Of a DNA stretch of 64,000 nt, positions 48,801-58,503 are shown one piece after another. The stretch is taken from positions 1,249,579 through 1,313,578 of the forward strand of contig JAVLUZ010000507.1 in the NCBI GenBank assembly GCA_036768485.1, given 5' to 3'. This DNA comes from Mermis nigrescens (lineage: Eukaryota > Nematoda > Enoplea > Mermithida > Mermithidae). Position numbers and translations under genes: made by a program. The notes under the pieces were generated by a model, which was given only the letters and a program-made list of their open reading frames with translations, was not told the origin of the DNA and did no database searches. Every line of letters starts with the position of its first letter. Position 1 is the stretch's first letter.

Positions 48801-50525
48801 TAATTTCCGCTGAAAAACGCGGATTCGTGTGCTAGAATGCCAATAAATTTTTTACTTGAGAATCTTTCCGAGAGGAATTAAATCTTTATTACCAACAAAG
48901 AAATTTTTACCGCCGCTATAATCCATAGTTTTTCGTCTGCCAAAAATTGGCAAATGCTGTGAATAGCTGCGCGTATAATTTACGAAATTATGATAAATGA
49001 TAGCCTTAAGTGATTAAAAATACGCGTTTACCTATTTTTTCGTGTCAATTATGCCTGGAACTCCTAAGTTATCTCTCGAATGATGTTTCCCTTACGGCGT
49101 TGATATAACATTATACATTTTGCATGTTGGCATCTCGGATTTTCGTGGCTGATCCTAAGATAACTTACTCTCCTTTTCAATGAGCTAGAACGGCTTGCTA
49201 GCCAATCAGTTTATCAGCATTTTTCCGATTTTACTTAATTCTGTGCCTAAAACTTTGACTAGCCTCATTTTAGCTACAGCTATATCGTTTTTAATGCAGT
49301 CGCTCTATGAGAAGTGACGTACTCGTAGCACTTAGAAATGAGAACCTTTAAGCATATTAACAGTGATATCGCAAAAATTTTTAAATGAGGAAATATGGCT
49401 TTTTTCAAAAAAACCTTGTGTCTTTGACACAACAGAAATTTAGTGTTTCTTCTTTTCGCATGCATTTAATAGCTTCTTAGTCGTAAGTCTGAGGGAATAT
49501 TTTCGTGAAAAATTACATGTAAGGAAAATCCCAAACTTCCTGCCGCACCCCAGAAGTCGGAAACCCCCGCAGATCACACTATACCCTCGGAATTCTATTT
49601 TTAGTAATATTTTTGGTGATTTCACCCATCCAGACCCCCGGAATTTTGCTGCTGCCCATGTATATGCTTCCAGCACGCACCTTCAATCCAGGCACGTAGC
49701 TGGCCGTCCTATTCTGGGGACGAACACCAATTTTGGGGGAAATAAGCCCAAAAAAGGCCAAAAATAGCACATAATAACGTTTAAAAAGTCATATTTTTTC
49801 CGATTTTTTTAATTCTGGAGGGGTTCAAACACACCTATTCCCCCCAGAGCTACGTGCCTGCTTCGATCGCCCACCTTATTTTTAAACAAACGTAAGAAAG
49901 TGAACAGTAACGAATCTTGGATTTTCGTAAGGAGGTACCCAACTTTTTCCGAAATGGTCGAAAATGAGTCCGAAAATCGCCTTTAACGTGTGAACTTTTA
50001 TTGTGCCGTGACAAAATGTGTGCTTTAATTTAAAGTCGTTCCGGTACAACTCTAAAGATTTCACATTCTAAACGTTCAGAGGCTTCAATGTCCGCCGAAT
50101 TCCCTTTATTTATGCACTTTTAGCAATATACATGCGTATCTACAGGCCAATTGTGACATAAGCCTAACGCCGAAAATTATGATAATTTATGCTTAAAAAT
50201 GTGGGGAAACTAAGCTTAAAGGGAATTTTAAATGTTCTAGAAATCGGTATAGAATTTATCAAACGTTTATTAGTACCAAAAGATTATGATGGTGGGAAAA
50301 TATCGCCATAATTTAGAGCCAGTACATATTATATACCTATTAGTGCGACACACATAAATGATGTGCATGCTTTGGCAGGCCAAACGCGTTCGAGTGCCTA
50401 TACCTAAGGACCAAGTTTTCAAAATCGGAACAAAGAAGAAGTACTACAAATTTCCGAAAGTGATTGACTTGGAAAATGGGAAATTCGAACACGAAGAAGA
50501 TTGGCCGCAATGCGCTACGTGTTAA
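45655..50525 (+). CDS. Transthyretin-like (TTL) family secreted protein, gene 2, three exons
   Basis: Three plus-strand exons, 45655-45841, 47665-47807 and 50379-50525, join to 477 nt and 158 residues ending in TAA. Residues 1-22 are a hydrophobic signal peptide. The TTL domain includes GCVIAMGTIHC (36-46), QMVDED (57-62), NYPLYDSMDA (63-72), the core RGCATDSGGTDIDPEL (85-100) with LIIHFCKG (101-108), then RVRVPIPKD (113-121) and KKYYKFPKVIDL (130-141). Cysteines lie at 37, 46, 87, 106, 155 and 158; the protein ends in a CxxC motif. ATDSGGTDIDPELLIIHFC is a close match to the family signature. Introns are 1.8 and 2.6 kb. The product should be secreted; its specific role is not predictable. 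It is paralogous to the minus-strand gene at 24495-30815, and the whole gene lies between oppositely oriented copies of the GTGTAAA/E composite repeat. Confidence 0.88.
45850..46110 (+). repeat. MITE-A copy in TTL gene 2 intron 1, near the donor
   Basis: GGTCAAAAAATGGTCCTACA, ATGGTATAACGGC, CGTTTCTCATCGAGCAC and a final GGGGGTTGCTTACCC are family blocks; expanded G-runs occur near 46007-46075. Confidence 0.6.
46160..46430 (+). repeat. MITE-B copy in TTL gene 2 intron 1
   Basis: GAACATGCGGTGTTGAGCGG, GTCTAGAACCCTAGAATTG and a CTGTGCACCTATGG end, as in the copies at 44105 and 58895. Confidence 0.55.
46431..47664. other. Rest of TTL gene 2 intron 1
   Basis: Unassigned except for a MITE-C-like repeat at about 47400-47590 (ACACACATGGGTATTTGGGG, CCCCAGAATCTGG). 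Confidence 0.4.
47665..47807 (+). CDS. TTL gene 2, exon 2 (conserved core)
   Basis: The acceptor ATATTATTTAG precedes 47665; the phase-1 join makes codon 63 Asn and gives DED-NYPLYDSMD, collinear with the paralog. An upstream AG (ending at 47634) would add extra residues, so I prefer the inner site. The exon ends CAG|GTGAAG (GT at 47808), phase 0. Confidence 0.85.
47808..50378. other. TTL gene 2 intron 2
   Basis: Repeat debris: a MITE-A/B-like stretch at about 47835-48180, a MITE-C relative at about 49530-49680 and a similar G/C-run repeat at about 49690-49860. Otherwise AT-rich with no coding signal. Confidence 0.4.
50379..50525 (+). CDS. TTL gene 2, exon 3 (C-terminal strands and stop)
   Basis: The acceptor GCTTTGGCAG ends at 50378. 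The phase-0 join gives CKGDQ-AKRVRVPIPKD. The segment runs through KKYYKFPKVIDLENG to a Cys-xx-Cys end and the TAA at 50523-50525. Its match to the minus-strand gene's last exon identified it, although it is too short to stand out as an open frame. Confidence 0.83.
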   Translation, partial: AKRVRVPIPKDQVFKIGTKKKYYKFPKVIDLENGKFEHEEDWPQCATC

Positions 50526-51234
50526 CCGTGTATTTGTCTAGTTGTACTGATTCCCGCAGAAACTGCAGTTTTATAAGAAGCGCTATACAATCAGTTTACT
50601 CATAATTTAAACATGCTGATTTTTTCTTGAAAAGATCACTCGTATACTATCATTTTACCAAATGTTTAGCCACTTGCTTGAATCGCGTCATTTTCAGTGT
50701 ACAATGAATATTTCTGAAGATTTTTGCACTTTGCCTGAAAGAACTAAAAATAATCAGAAAAAGAGACTATGCTCATAGATTAGAGCAAATAATTTTCTAG
50801 CCATTCAGCAGATAAAAAATTGAAAATGCTGAAGCCGTAAAAAGTTATAGATGAAAACGTCCACAAATACAGCGTTTCTACAATATGGCGGCCTCCTCGA
50901 CGCCCGTATTGAAATATGCGAATTCTTCATCGAATCGGAAAAGTGGGTAATCATTCGAAAGCACCTTTTCTGGGCTTTCAAAAATACGCTTTAAAATTGA
51001 ATTATATTGGATATAGAGCTAGTTAAATGCATACCGACGTTTTAGTGGCAGCCACATTGAAAAAATGAAATGAGAGGACGAACTATTAAAAAACGGAGAA
51101 AAAAATATATCAATTGTTTTGTTTCGCACGCGCCAAAAACTCATTTTCAAAGGGTATTCTTTGAATTTGTTGAAGGTTTTTTAAGCGTAATCAGATGAGT
51201 CGAAATGAGTGTTTTTGACGCGTATCTATAGTTA
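50526..51234. other. 3' flank of TTL gene 2
   Basis: No obvious AATAAA close to the stop; nothing else recognised. Confidence 0.35.
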
Positions 51235-51236
51235 TA

Positions 51237-51997
51237 CTAGCAAAGAAAAATGCTCCGATGGAACAAAAAAGATGAATATACTTGGAATTGTGGATTATTA
51301 TGGATGTAAAAGGAGGGGACTAGGAAAAATCTACCTAAAGTCGGAAAATCTGCTAAAAATCACACTTTCTCTAAGCAACGCAAAAAATCGATGTATATTC
51401 TGCGGCCAACAGATTAATATAAATATTCAACCATAACAATGATTGAAACAGCAGCACGTTAGCCATGCAGTAGCTATGGGAAATGATATTAAGTAAACTA
51501 ACAGTCTTCCAAGCCAATTGAATGAAATAGCAAACATCGAAGATAATTGAAGACATGGTTGGTTTAAAACAGTAGGAAACGCGTAAGTTGACTTGAAACA
51601 GACTTAATGTAGATACACTAGCATGCCCGAAACGATTGTGTGCACTAATCAATCGGCTCCTGCTTTGCTTGCTATAATGCTCATAAAATAAAACAACTTT
51701 AAATACAATACCTCTTAGTTTTCTATCAATCAGGTGCCAGCAATTTAAAAAAAGTAACCTTGATAGATTTCGTTTATACACTCTTATCTGAAACTTCGAA
51801 CATTATTTAAAAAAACACTTTTTTAGAGGCCGCGAATATTCATCGATTTTTTGCGTTGCTTAGAGAAAGTGTGATTTTTAGCAGATTTTCCGACTTTAGG
51901 TAGATTTTTCCTAGTCCCCTCCTTTTACATCCATAATAATCCACAATTCCAAGTATATTCATCTTTTTTGTTCCATCGGAGCATTTTTCTTTGCTAG
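51237..51997. mobile_element. E1 element, intact copy with ~190-bp TIRs and TA flanks
   Basis: CTAGCAAAGAAAAATGCTCC at the left and its complement at the right bound a 761-bp element with TA on both sides (51235-51236, 51998-51999). The TIRs extend inward to TATATTCTGCGGCC / GGCCGCGAATATTCATC. The interior (AACAGATTAATATAAATATT onward) matches the copies at 3696 and 11483. No transposase frame was found. The TA duplication would fit a Tc1/mariner-like mobiliser, but the superfamily is unproven. Confidence 0.75.
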
Positions 51998-51999
51998 TA

Positions 52000-54900
52000 C
52001 ACTGCTTTTAATTAGCGTGATTTCAGTACATCAGTCAGTAAACACAATCAGTAACATGCCACAATAATGACAACAGTCCAAGAACGCGGAAAACAATATT
52101 GTTCTTAACATCAGCATTATCCTTTTTAAACAAGACAACCTTATTGACACCATCCATTTTCAAATTAAAACTGCATTAAGTTATTTCTTCTTAATGTTCA
52201 GTTCACTTATAATCAAGCACAAAAATTTAACCAACGAATTCACATTGCAAATCCTCACTCAATCAATACACAAGCACAATGTGTTGTGACTTTTGAAATT
52301 GAAAACACCCAATTTTCAATTTTCAAATTGAAAATTGGATCAATTTTCAAATTGAAAATTGGGTCAATTTTCAAATTGAAAATTGGGTGTTTGAATTTGC
52401 GATGAAGAAAATAATCAAAAGATAGTCACTTGGTTTATTTAAGCCGAGTAATAAAATAACGACCGTCCACCAATTCCAAACTAAACGCGACTAATCTGAT
52501 CACTATGAAAAAGTTTTGAAAAATGAGCTTGCTAAGCGAGAGTTGTAAACCAAGAGGAACTTAAAGTTAAAACCTACCATTAAATTATTAAGAGACTTGT
52601 AAAAGATTTTAAACTTTAAGAAAATGGAAAAGGCGGGATGTTGGTAAATCAGAAGGCAAAGTTTTCCGGCAAAATTCAAAAACTTCACGCAAATATCAAA
52701 TGTAAGGAACACTAACGCTTTGATTTGGTAGTAAAATAAATTTGTAGTATAGACTACATATTAACAACAAATGAATAGTGCAAACTTTACACAACTACTA
52801 GGTGTAGAGAATACTAACAGTTTACGGCTTATTAATGTACATGATTACAATAAAGCTGCATATCTTTGTCGACTTCTGTGCACAGTAGTGTGATTGCTGG
52901 TTCATTTTAAACCACTTTTGCAGGCAATTTACATCAATTAAACGATAGCTCTCCATGTGCAAGATTTTTGTGAAACATATTATAAACACGGCTAAGAAAG
53001 ATTTAACTTTAATGCAACCCATTTAAGACAAAATTACATCTCTTCAATGATCTAAGGACACTTGAACATAATTTTTAAATCACTTTAGATTACTTTTGAG
53101 GGTAAACAAACTCACTTAATTGATGTCTCACATATGAATCCTTGAAAATTTCTTGACTTCAGTTACAAAGTCTCTGCAAGTCTATCGAATTAAGGTTAAC
53201 ACGTAACGTAAACTTTACACAAACACATAGCGTAAAGAATCTTTTAGTCGGATTCGTAATTTTGATATTGCTCCGATATTTCTTTCAACATTTATGGAAA
53301 AATGAGTCTCCATAATGTTTTAAAGACAATAAACATTAGGTTTAAACCACTTTGCAATACTGCTGAGTGTAAGCAAGCGCGCCCAACTGACGTATATATT
53401 TCATTCCCTGTAAATTTTTATATCTCAGGAAAAAATTTCGGTTTTTGCAATGCTCTAGAACAAAGGCTAACATGCAGTGTAAAAAATTGCTCGGATATTA
53501 TGATCAACATTCATGAAAAAATTATGTCTCTACAATGGTCTGAGGACAAATAAACAATGAGTGTAAACTACTTTACATCACTGTTGGATGTAAACAAACG
53601 CGCCTACGTGACGTCTCACATTTGATCCTTTGAAAACTTCTAGACTCTAAGAAAAAATTAGGTTTCTGGAATGCTCAAAAACGAAGATAAATACATATGT
53701 AGTGTAAACTTCATGTAAACACCTAGTTTAAAGAAGATTTTAGTCAGATTCGTAATTTTGATATTGTTCCGATATTACGATTAATATTTATGAAAAAATT
53801 AAGTCTACATAATGTTCTATGGGCAAACTAACAATTGGTGTAAACTACTTTACAACACCGTAGAGTGTAAACATATGCGACAGACTGGCATATCAAATTC
53901 GGTTCCTGGTCCATTTCTAGACTTGATAAACGTGTCCCTGACTCGTAACCGGAGAAGCAGGCAGAAAAAACAAGACAGAAACGCATTTTAAACTCCAAAT
54001 TTTTGACTTTACACTCGCTAAATATTAATGTATAGACAATTTGCTTTGACATGCATCCGATATAAAGCACTTTATTTTTATTCTATTAGACTTATCCCGA
54101 CTTCTGGACGGAGAAAGTGGCGAACAAAAAACGCAACAAAAACGTATTTTCCATCATTTAGAACACTGTAAACTTTAAAATTCCGTACCGAACTCCCCAT
54201 TGAGTTTAAAGAAATTCGGTTTGGTACAATGTGTAGCTTTTAAATCGTAGTACATTCCTGTGTGCCAAAATTCTGTTGCAAAAATTATTTGGTATGATTT
54301 ATCAATCAAACTTCGGAAAAAACGTGTTTTTTCGCCCATTTTTACCTCTGATTTCGAACTTTACACCCCCATAAATAACTCAATATTGCGTTTTTTTAAA
54401 TGCGGTTTGCTGCGATGTTTAGCCCCTGTGAGGCACTTTATTAATGCTGTCTTCGATTTGCACTGACTCATAAGCGGAAAATTTGGCAGAGAAATCTTAG
54501 TTAAAATCCGTTTTTTTACACCATCCACTAGAGTGTAAACTTTAAACCCCAGGATCTAACTCACCATAGAGCATAGAAGACTTTGCTTATATGCAGAATG
54601 TAGCCCTTGATCCGCTCTACATTTCTGTCAGAAAACATTTTAAAAACCTCATAACCGGAGTTAGTATCGGACATAGGAAGGTTGAAAACTCGACCAAAAA
54701 GTGCTTTTTCACCCCCAGATTTTCGCACTCTTTACACTGCCGTTCGATAACTAATGCGAATTTCAAAAAACAAAAAAAAGTGTCATCTGTAGAATTCATC
54801 CCTCTATTATCCTATGCTGTTCAATCCTTCGAGTCATCAATACTCAGTTGTCCACATGCCGCAGTAAAAAGGTCCCAAAATTTGTCCTATGTTTTAACGT

Positions 54901-55097
54901 TACACAAAAACTTTACACCTTCTTTACACAGTCAATTTTGAGTTTCAAGAAAAACAAAAAAACACGGGCAGCGAATTTTTTTATTATCTTTCTTTTAAAA
55001 AACACCGCACCTTCCAGAAGTGTCCTGTTATAGCTGTAGGGGTGCACAGGTGTTGGGGGTACCCAAGTATATTATAGGTACGCGCTAACGCGCTACC
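52000..55097 (-). repeat. Inverted GTGTAAA-family copy with cap at its outer end
   Basis: Adjacent to E1, the sequence at 52000-52150 (CAGTACATCAGTCAGTAAAC, TTAACATCAGCATTATCC) is the reverse complement of 3545-3695 next to E1 in the tandem unit. Further out, reversed GTGTAAA blocks run to the cap at 55077-55097 (ACCCAAGTATATTATA, then the GGTACGCG hairpin). With E1 this makes an inverted, diverged copy of a >3.8-kb segment of the tandem unit. Confidence 0.75.
52305..52391. repeat. Palindromic ~26-bp tandem repeat
   Basis: About three units of CAATTTTCAAATTGAAAATTGG, each itself a palindrome (CAATTTTC / GAAAATTG). The whole array starts ACACCCAATTTTCAA and ends TTGAAAATTGGGTGT, so it also folds back end to end. 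Confidence 0.85.
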
Positions 55098-55424
55098 TAA
55101 GATATACTCAAAATAAGATTACCATGCCCCCATTCGTTGAATTTTTATGTTGTTAAACGGGCTGACCTGAGAAGTTAAAGTTTTGTGTCGATGTGCTCCC
55201 TGCACAGACTAAGACAAGGGAAGGTGACAGGAACGAACAAGGGACGAGGGGACGACCGTTCTCATTGGCTTCACATAATTAATGAGGTTAAATTGAAATG
55301 TCTTGTTTTTAGGTCATCTATCGTCGTAATTTTTCAATTTTGCCTGCCCTATTCAATTACTCATTAATTACTTATTATTATTCAATTATTAGTTTTTAGC
55401 AAAGAAAAAACAAACAGGACGATA

Positions 55425-55607
55425 TATATACTAGTTGGAAAAATGCTCGAAGAGCACTGGAAAGTTATATGTTTTTGTTCTTTTAAAGAGTCAAAAGTGG
55501 AGCACAAGCTGCTCAAAACTACGTTGATACCCACAATGAAAATCAAAATGGACTGAAGCATCATGATATTCACCCATAAGCAAACATATCTCCGCCTTTT
55601 TTCTGTG
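55425..55607 (-). repeat. Inverted-repeat arm 1 with a signal-peptide-like frame
   Basis: Read on the minus strand, a frame of about 48 residues begins MLQSILIFIVGINVVLSSLC: hydrophobic and signal-peptide-like, followed by a Cys-containing tail. The arm is nearly identical, in inverted orientation, to 56957-57145. The frame is open from an ATG six codons earlier in this copy. Confidence 0.6.
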
Positions 55608-55691
55608 ATTTACATAAGGAACACAAATTGAACCGTTGTCCCTTAAAACTTATAGCAGTTCCGAACTTATTTTAATGTTGTACAGTTAGTA

Positions 55692-55948
55692 CCATAGGTG
55701 GGCGGCTCCAAAGGTCTGGGGGTGCCAACTTTTTTCATAGTCAAATATTGGCCTTAAAAATGGTGCTATGGCGGAAAAAAAACCAGTTTTGAACGTTTCT
55801 CGTCGAGCTCTATTGATTGGCATAAAAAACTCGAAAAAAAGCAAAAAAAATTTAAAAAATGAAATTCTGGGGGGTGTAGCTGGGTTTTTGCCATTTTTCG
55901 TTGGGTATTTTGCCTTCTGGGGGTGCATACCCCCACGCCCAGGTATGG
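55692..55948 (+). mobile_element. MITE-A with 6-bp target duplication (TTAGTA)
   Basis: CCATAGGTGGGCG and CGCCCAGGTATGG are the terminal repeats, with TTAGTA on each side (55686-55691, 55949-55954). The 257-bp interior has GGCCTTAAAAATGGTGCTAT and TTTCTCGTCGAGCTCTATTG. Confidence 0.8.
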
Positions 55949-56059
55949 TTAGTACGTATTTAAAGCGACGGTCATATAAGATACCTACATAAGTAGATAG
56001 GTGTGTGTGTGTATGTAGGTAGTCTGATAGTTTGTTTCCTTACTAAGACTTTCCAAAAC

Positions 56060-56900
56060 AGTTTCTGAACTCTAAGTTTTCATTACAGTTTCTGATCTAT
56101 CGACTTACTGTACTTGTCATGCTATAGTCTATTTCACGAAACTTTGTGCATGGAAATCAATTTTCAACGATCTAGCTAGGAGCTACAAAAGTGGTTTCTG
56201 GGCAGCTTACTGTAATAAAATTTTGTAAAATAAAACTTTGTTTGCTTATCGATTGCTGTGCGCAATATCATGGTTGCTGCATCAGTTTAAACCGCTTTAA
56301 TAATCGATTTAAATTCACTTTAAAATTTGAATCCATGCAAAAGGTTCCGTGAAACAGACTGTAGTCACAATTAAATGGTTTCCAAGGAAAGAATTATTCA
56401 TTATTGACTTATATTCTGACAAAGAAACGTGTTTTTAAAACTAAGCTTTTTGATTGTGTCTTTATTAATTTTGATTGAAATTTTTTTCTTCATAATTGTA
56501 AACACTAAATTAGGATTGAAAAAATTTTCGAGTGACTTGAAAACAAATCCGAATTTTCATTTATCTAAGCCACAATTTTTCATTTTCTTCATTACTGAAA
56601 GCCTTTAGTCTATTTCAACATACCTCGTGCATGGACAGTAGTTCTTTAGACGATGTAAATCGACTACAAAAACCTGAAGCAACAATGGCGATACTGTGCA
56701 AAGAAATGAGGAAATATATGAACTTTTACTGTGCAAAGTTCCATTACAGTAATCTGCGTGGAAACTACTTTTGTAACTGCTCGTTTAGATCGCTGAAAAT
56801 TGATTTCCATGCACAAGGTTTCGTGAAATATACTATACAGATTCCCACAATCCCAACGGACAAGTTTGGCCATTACAATATTCGCGATTCAAGTTTAAAA
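56060..56900. repeat. Spacer between the signal-peptide arms, with its own inverted repeat
   Basis: The segment at 56130-56215 (AGTCTATTTCACGAAACTTT, CATGGAAATCAATTTTCA) and the segment at 56735-56840 (CTGAAAATTGATTTCCATGC, GGTTTCGTGAAATATACTAT) are inverted copies. A related copy is at 35895-35990. The 100-codon frame at 56631 overlaps it and is probably accidental. Confidence 0.55.
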
Positions 56901-56956
56901 TTTACAAAACTTGATTCATGTATAGGTACATAACTACACGATTTGGCCATTGTTAC

Positions 56957-57145
56957 ATGACATACGAAAAAAGGCGGAGATATGTTTGCTTATGGGTGAA
57001 TATCAAGATGCTTCAGTCCATTTTGATTTTCATTGTGGGTATCAACGTAGTTTTGAGCAGCTTGTGCTCCACTTTTGACTCTTTAAAAGAACAAAAACAT
57101 ATAACTTTCCAGTGCTCTTCGAGCATTTTTCCAACTAGTTTCCGA
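56957..57145 (+). repeat. Inverted-repeat arm 2 with the same signal-peptide-like frame
   Basis: AAAAGGCGGAGATATGTTTG through TTTTTCCAACTAGT is the complement of 55425-55607, with very few differences (for example ATCAAGATG here versus ATCATGATG). Sequence past CCAACTAGT differs between the arms, marking the edge of the duplication. Whether the frame is a real exon is unknown. Confidence 0.6.
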
Positions 57146-57902
57146 CTTTTGACTATCTCGTTTACGAGATTAAGAAAAACGTATTATCAAAATGGATACC
57201 GTTTTGAAGCTAATTGCAATTTAAGAAAGAATCTCCCTCGTACATCATAAAATGTGCATTGAAAATGAAATTTTGGAGGAAGGTCTTGTTGGATATTTTC
57301 GTTTTATTTGGATATTTGGCTATCTGGGGAGTGCGATGAACTCAGCGCCAGTGTACATACAATTCAAAATTAGTTTACACGGAAAATAACGACGTTAGTG
57401 CAATGTAATATAAATGATCATATTTAAGCCATGAGCATACATATAGTTCCACATAACACGCGAGTTGCATAAAACACGAATTCAAAACAAACAAAAAGTG
57501 TTAACTCAAATCTAACGACCGATGTTTAAAGTGCAACAGAACGACAAGTAGAGAAACATAAAATGAATAAAATATGTAGGGCAAATTTACTACAGTAATA
57601 CGATTAACAATAAACTACATTAAGATTTCACAATGGAAGTAAAATTGATCTCACTTTGTATTTTCGAAATTTGCCGACAGTCACTAGAACTACACTTCTG
57701 GCCTTAATTTTAGTTTTTGAACTACAAGTCAGTAAATGTCAGTAAAGTACTATCTGGTAGTGTTATTTTGGTAGCCCAAAAATAATTAAAATATGATATT
57801 GGTATAGTTGACTTAATTTTAATATGATATGAATATGATATTCTGCTATTTTTTATTTAAAATATGATATGTATATTTTTGATATTTGGTATATATTTAA
57901 TA
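57146..57902. other. Unassigned AT-rich DNA
   Basis: No feature recognised; ends in degenerate AATATGATAT repeats near 57780-57900. Confidence 0.4.
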
Positions 57903-58061
57903 TACAGGGTGTCCCAGCCAACTATTCGTGATTTTGTTTTTTAATAACCTTCGCAATTTTCATCTGTTTTCGCTCAAATTTTGTTACAGTATAGAAACGA
58001 CATTAAAATTTTATGTGTCATTTTTTCAGATCATTGTTATAAATACTTATTATTTCATCTG

Positions 58062-58264
58062 AAATATCCTATGGCGTATGCTGTTGGAGAACGCACAAAC
58101 GTGGCAGCATGGTATGAATGGACGAAAAGCGTCGTCATGGTTCAACGAAAGTTCAGAAGCGAGATGAGGCGTGACCCTCCCAGTGACCATAGCATTAGAA
58201 AGTGGCATTCAAGTTTGATGGAGACCGGTTCGATGTCAAGATGTCAAGAGGAAGCGAAGCCGAT
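58062..58264 (+). pseudogene. Mariner-type transposase N-terminal helix-turn-helix fragment, plus-strand arm
   Basis: Reads MAYAVGERTNVAAWYEW, TKSVVMVQRKFRSEMRRDPP, then SDHSIRKWHSSLMETGSM. This matches the N-terminal helix-turn-helix of a mariner-type transposase family (pattern W-x(3)-TKSV-x-VQR-x-FR ... RDPPS ... W-x(4)-METGS). It continues into the palindrome centre and stops at 58364; no catalytic part follows. Confidence 0.7.
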
Positions 58265-58299
58265 CAGCTCGTTTGGAGGAAAGTTTAGGTCGTATCTAT

Positions 58300-58503
58300 C
58301 TGCTTCGCTTCCTCTTGACATTGAAGCGAACCGGTCTCCATCAAAGCTAAATGCCACTTTCTAATGCTGTGGTCACTGGGAGGGTCACGCTCCATCTCGC
58401 TTCTGAACTTCTGTTGAACCCTGACGACGACGCTTTTCGTCCATACTACCATGGTGCTACTTTTGCACGTTTTCCAAGCGGCATACGCCATAGAATATTT
58501 CAA
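58300..58503 (-). pseudogene. Same transposase fragment, minus-strand arm
   Basis: Reads MAYAAWKTCKSSTMVVWTKS, then VQQKFRSEMERDPPSDHSI and KWHLALMETGSLQCQEEAK. It shares the core with the other arm but has small indels and substitutions (for example the VVVRVQQ stretch), so the two arms have diverged slightly. Confidence 0.65.
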
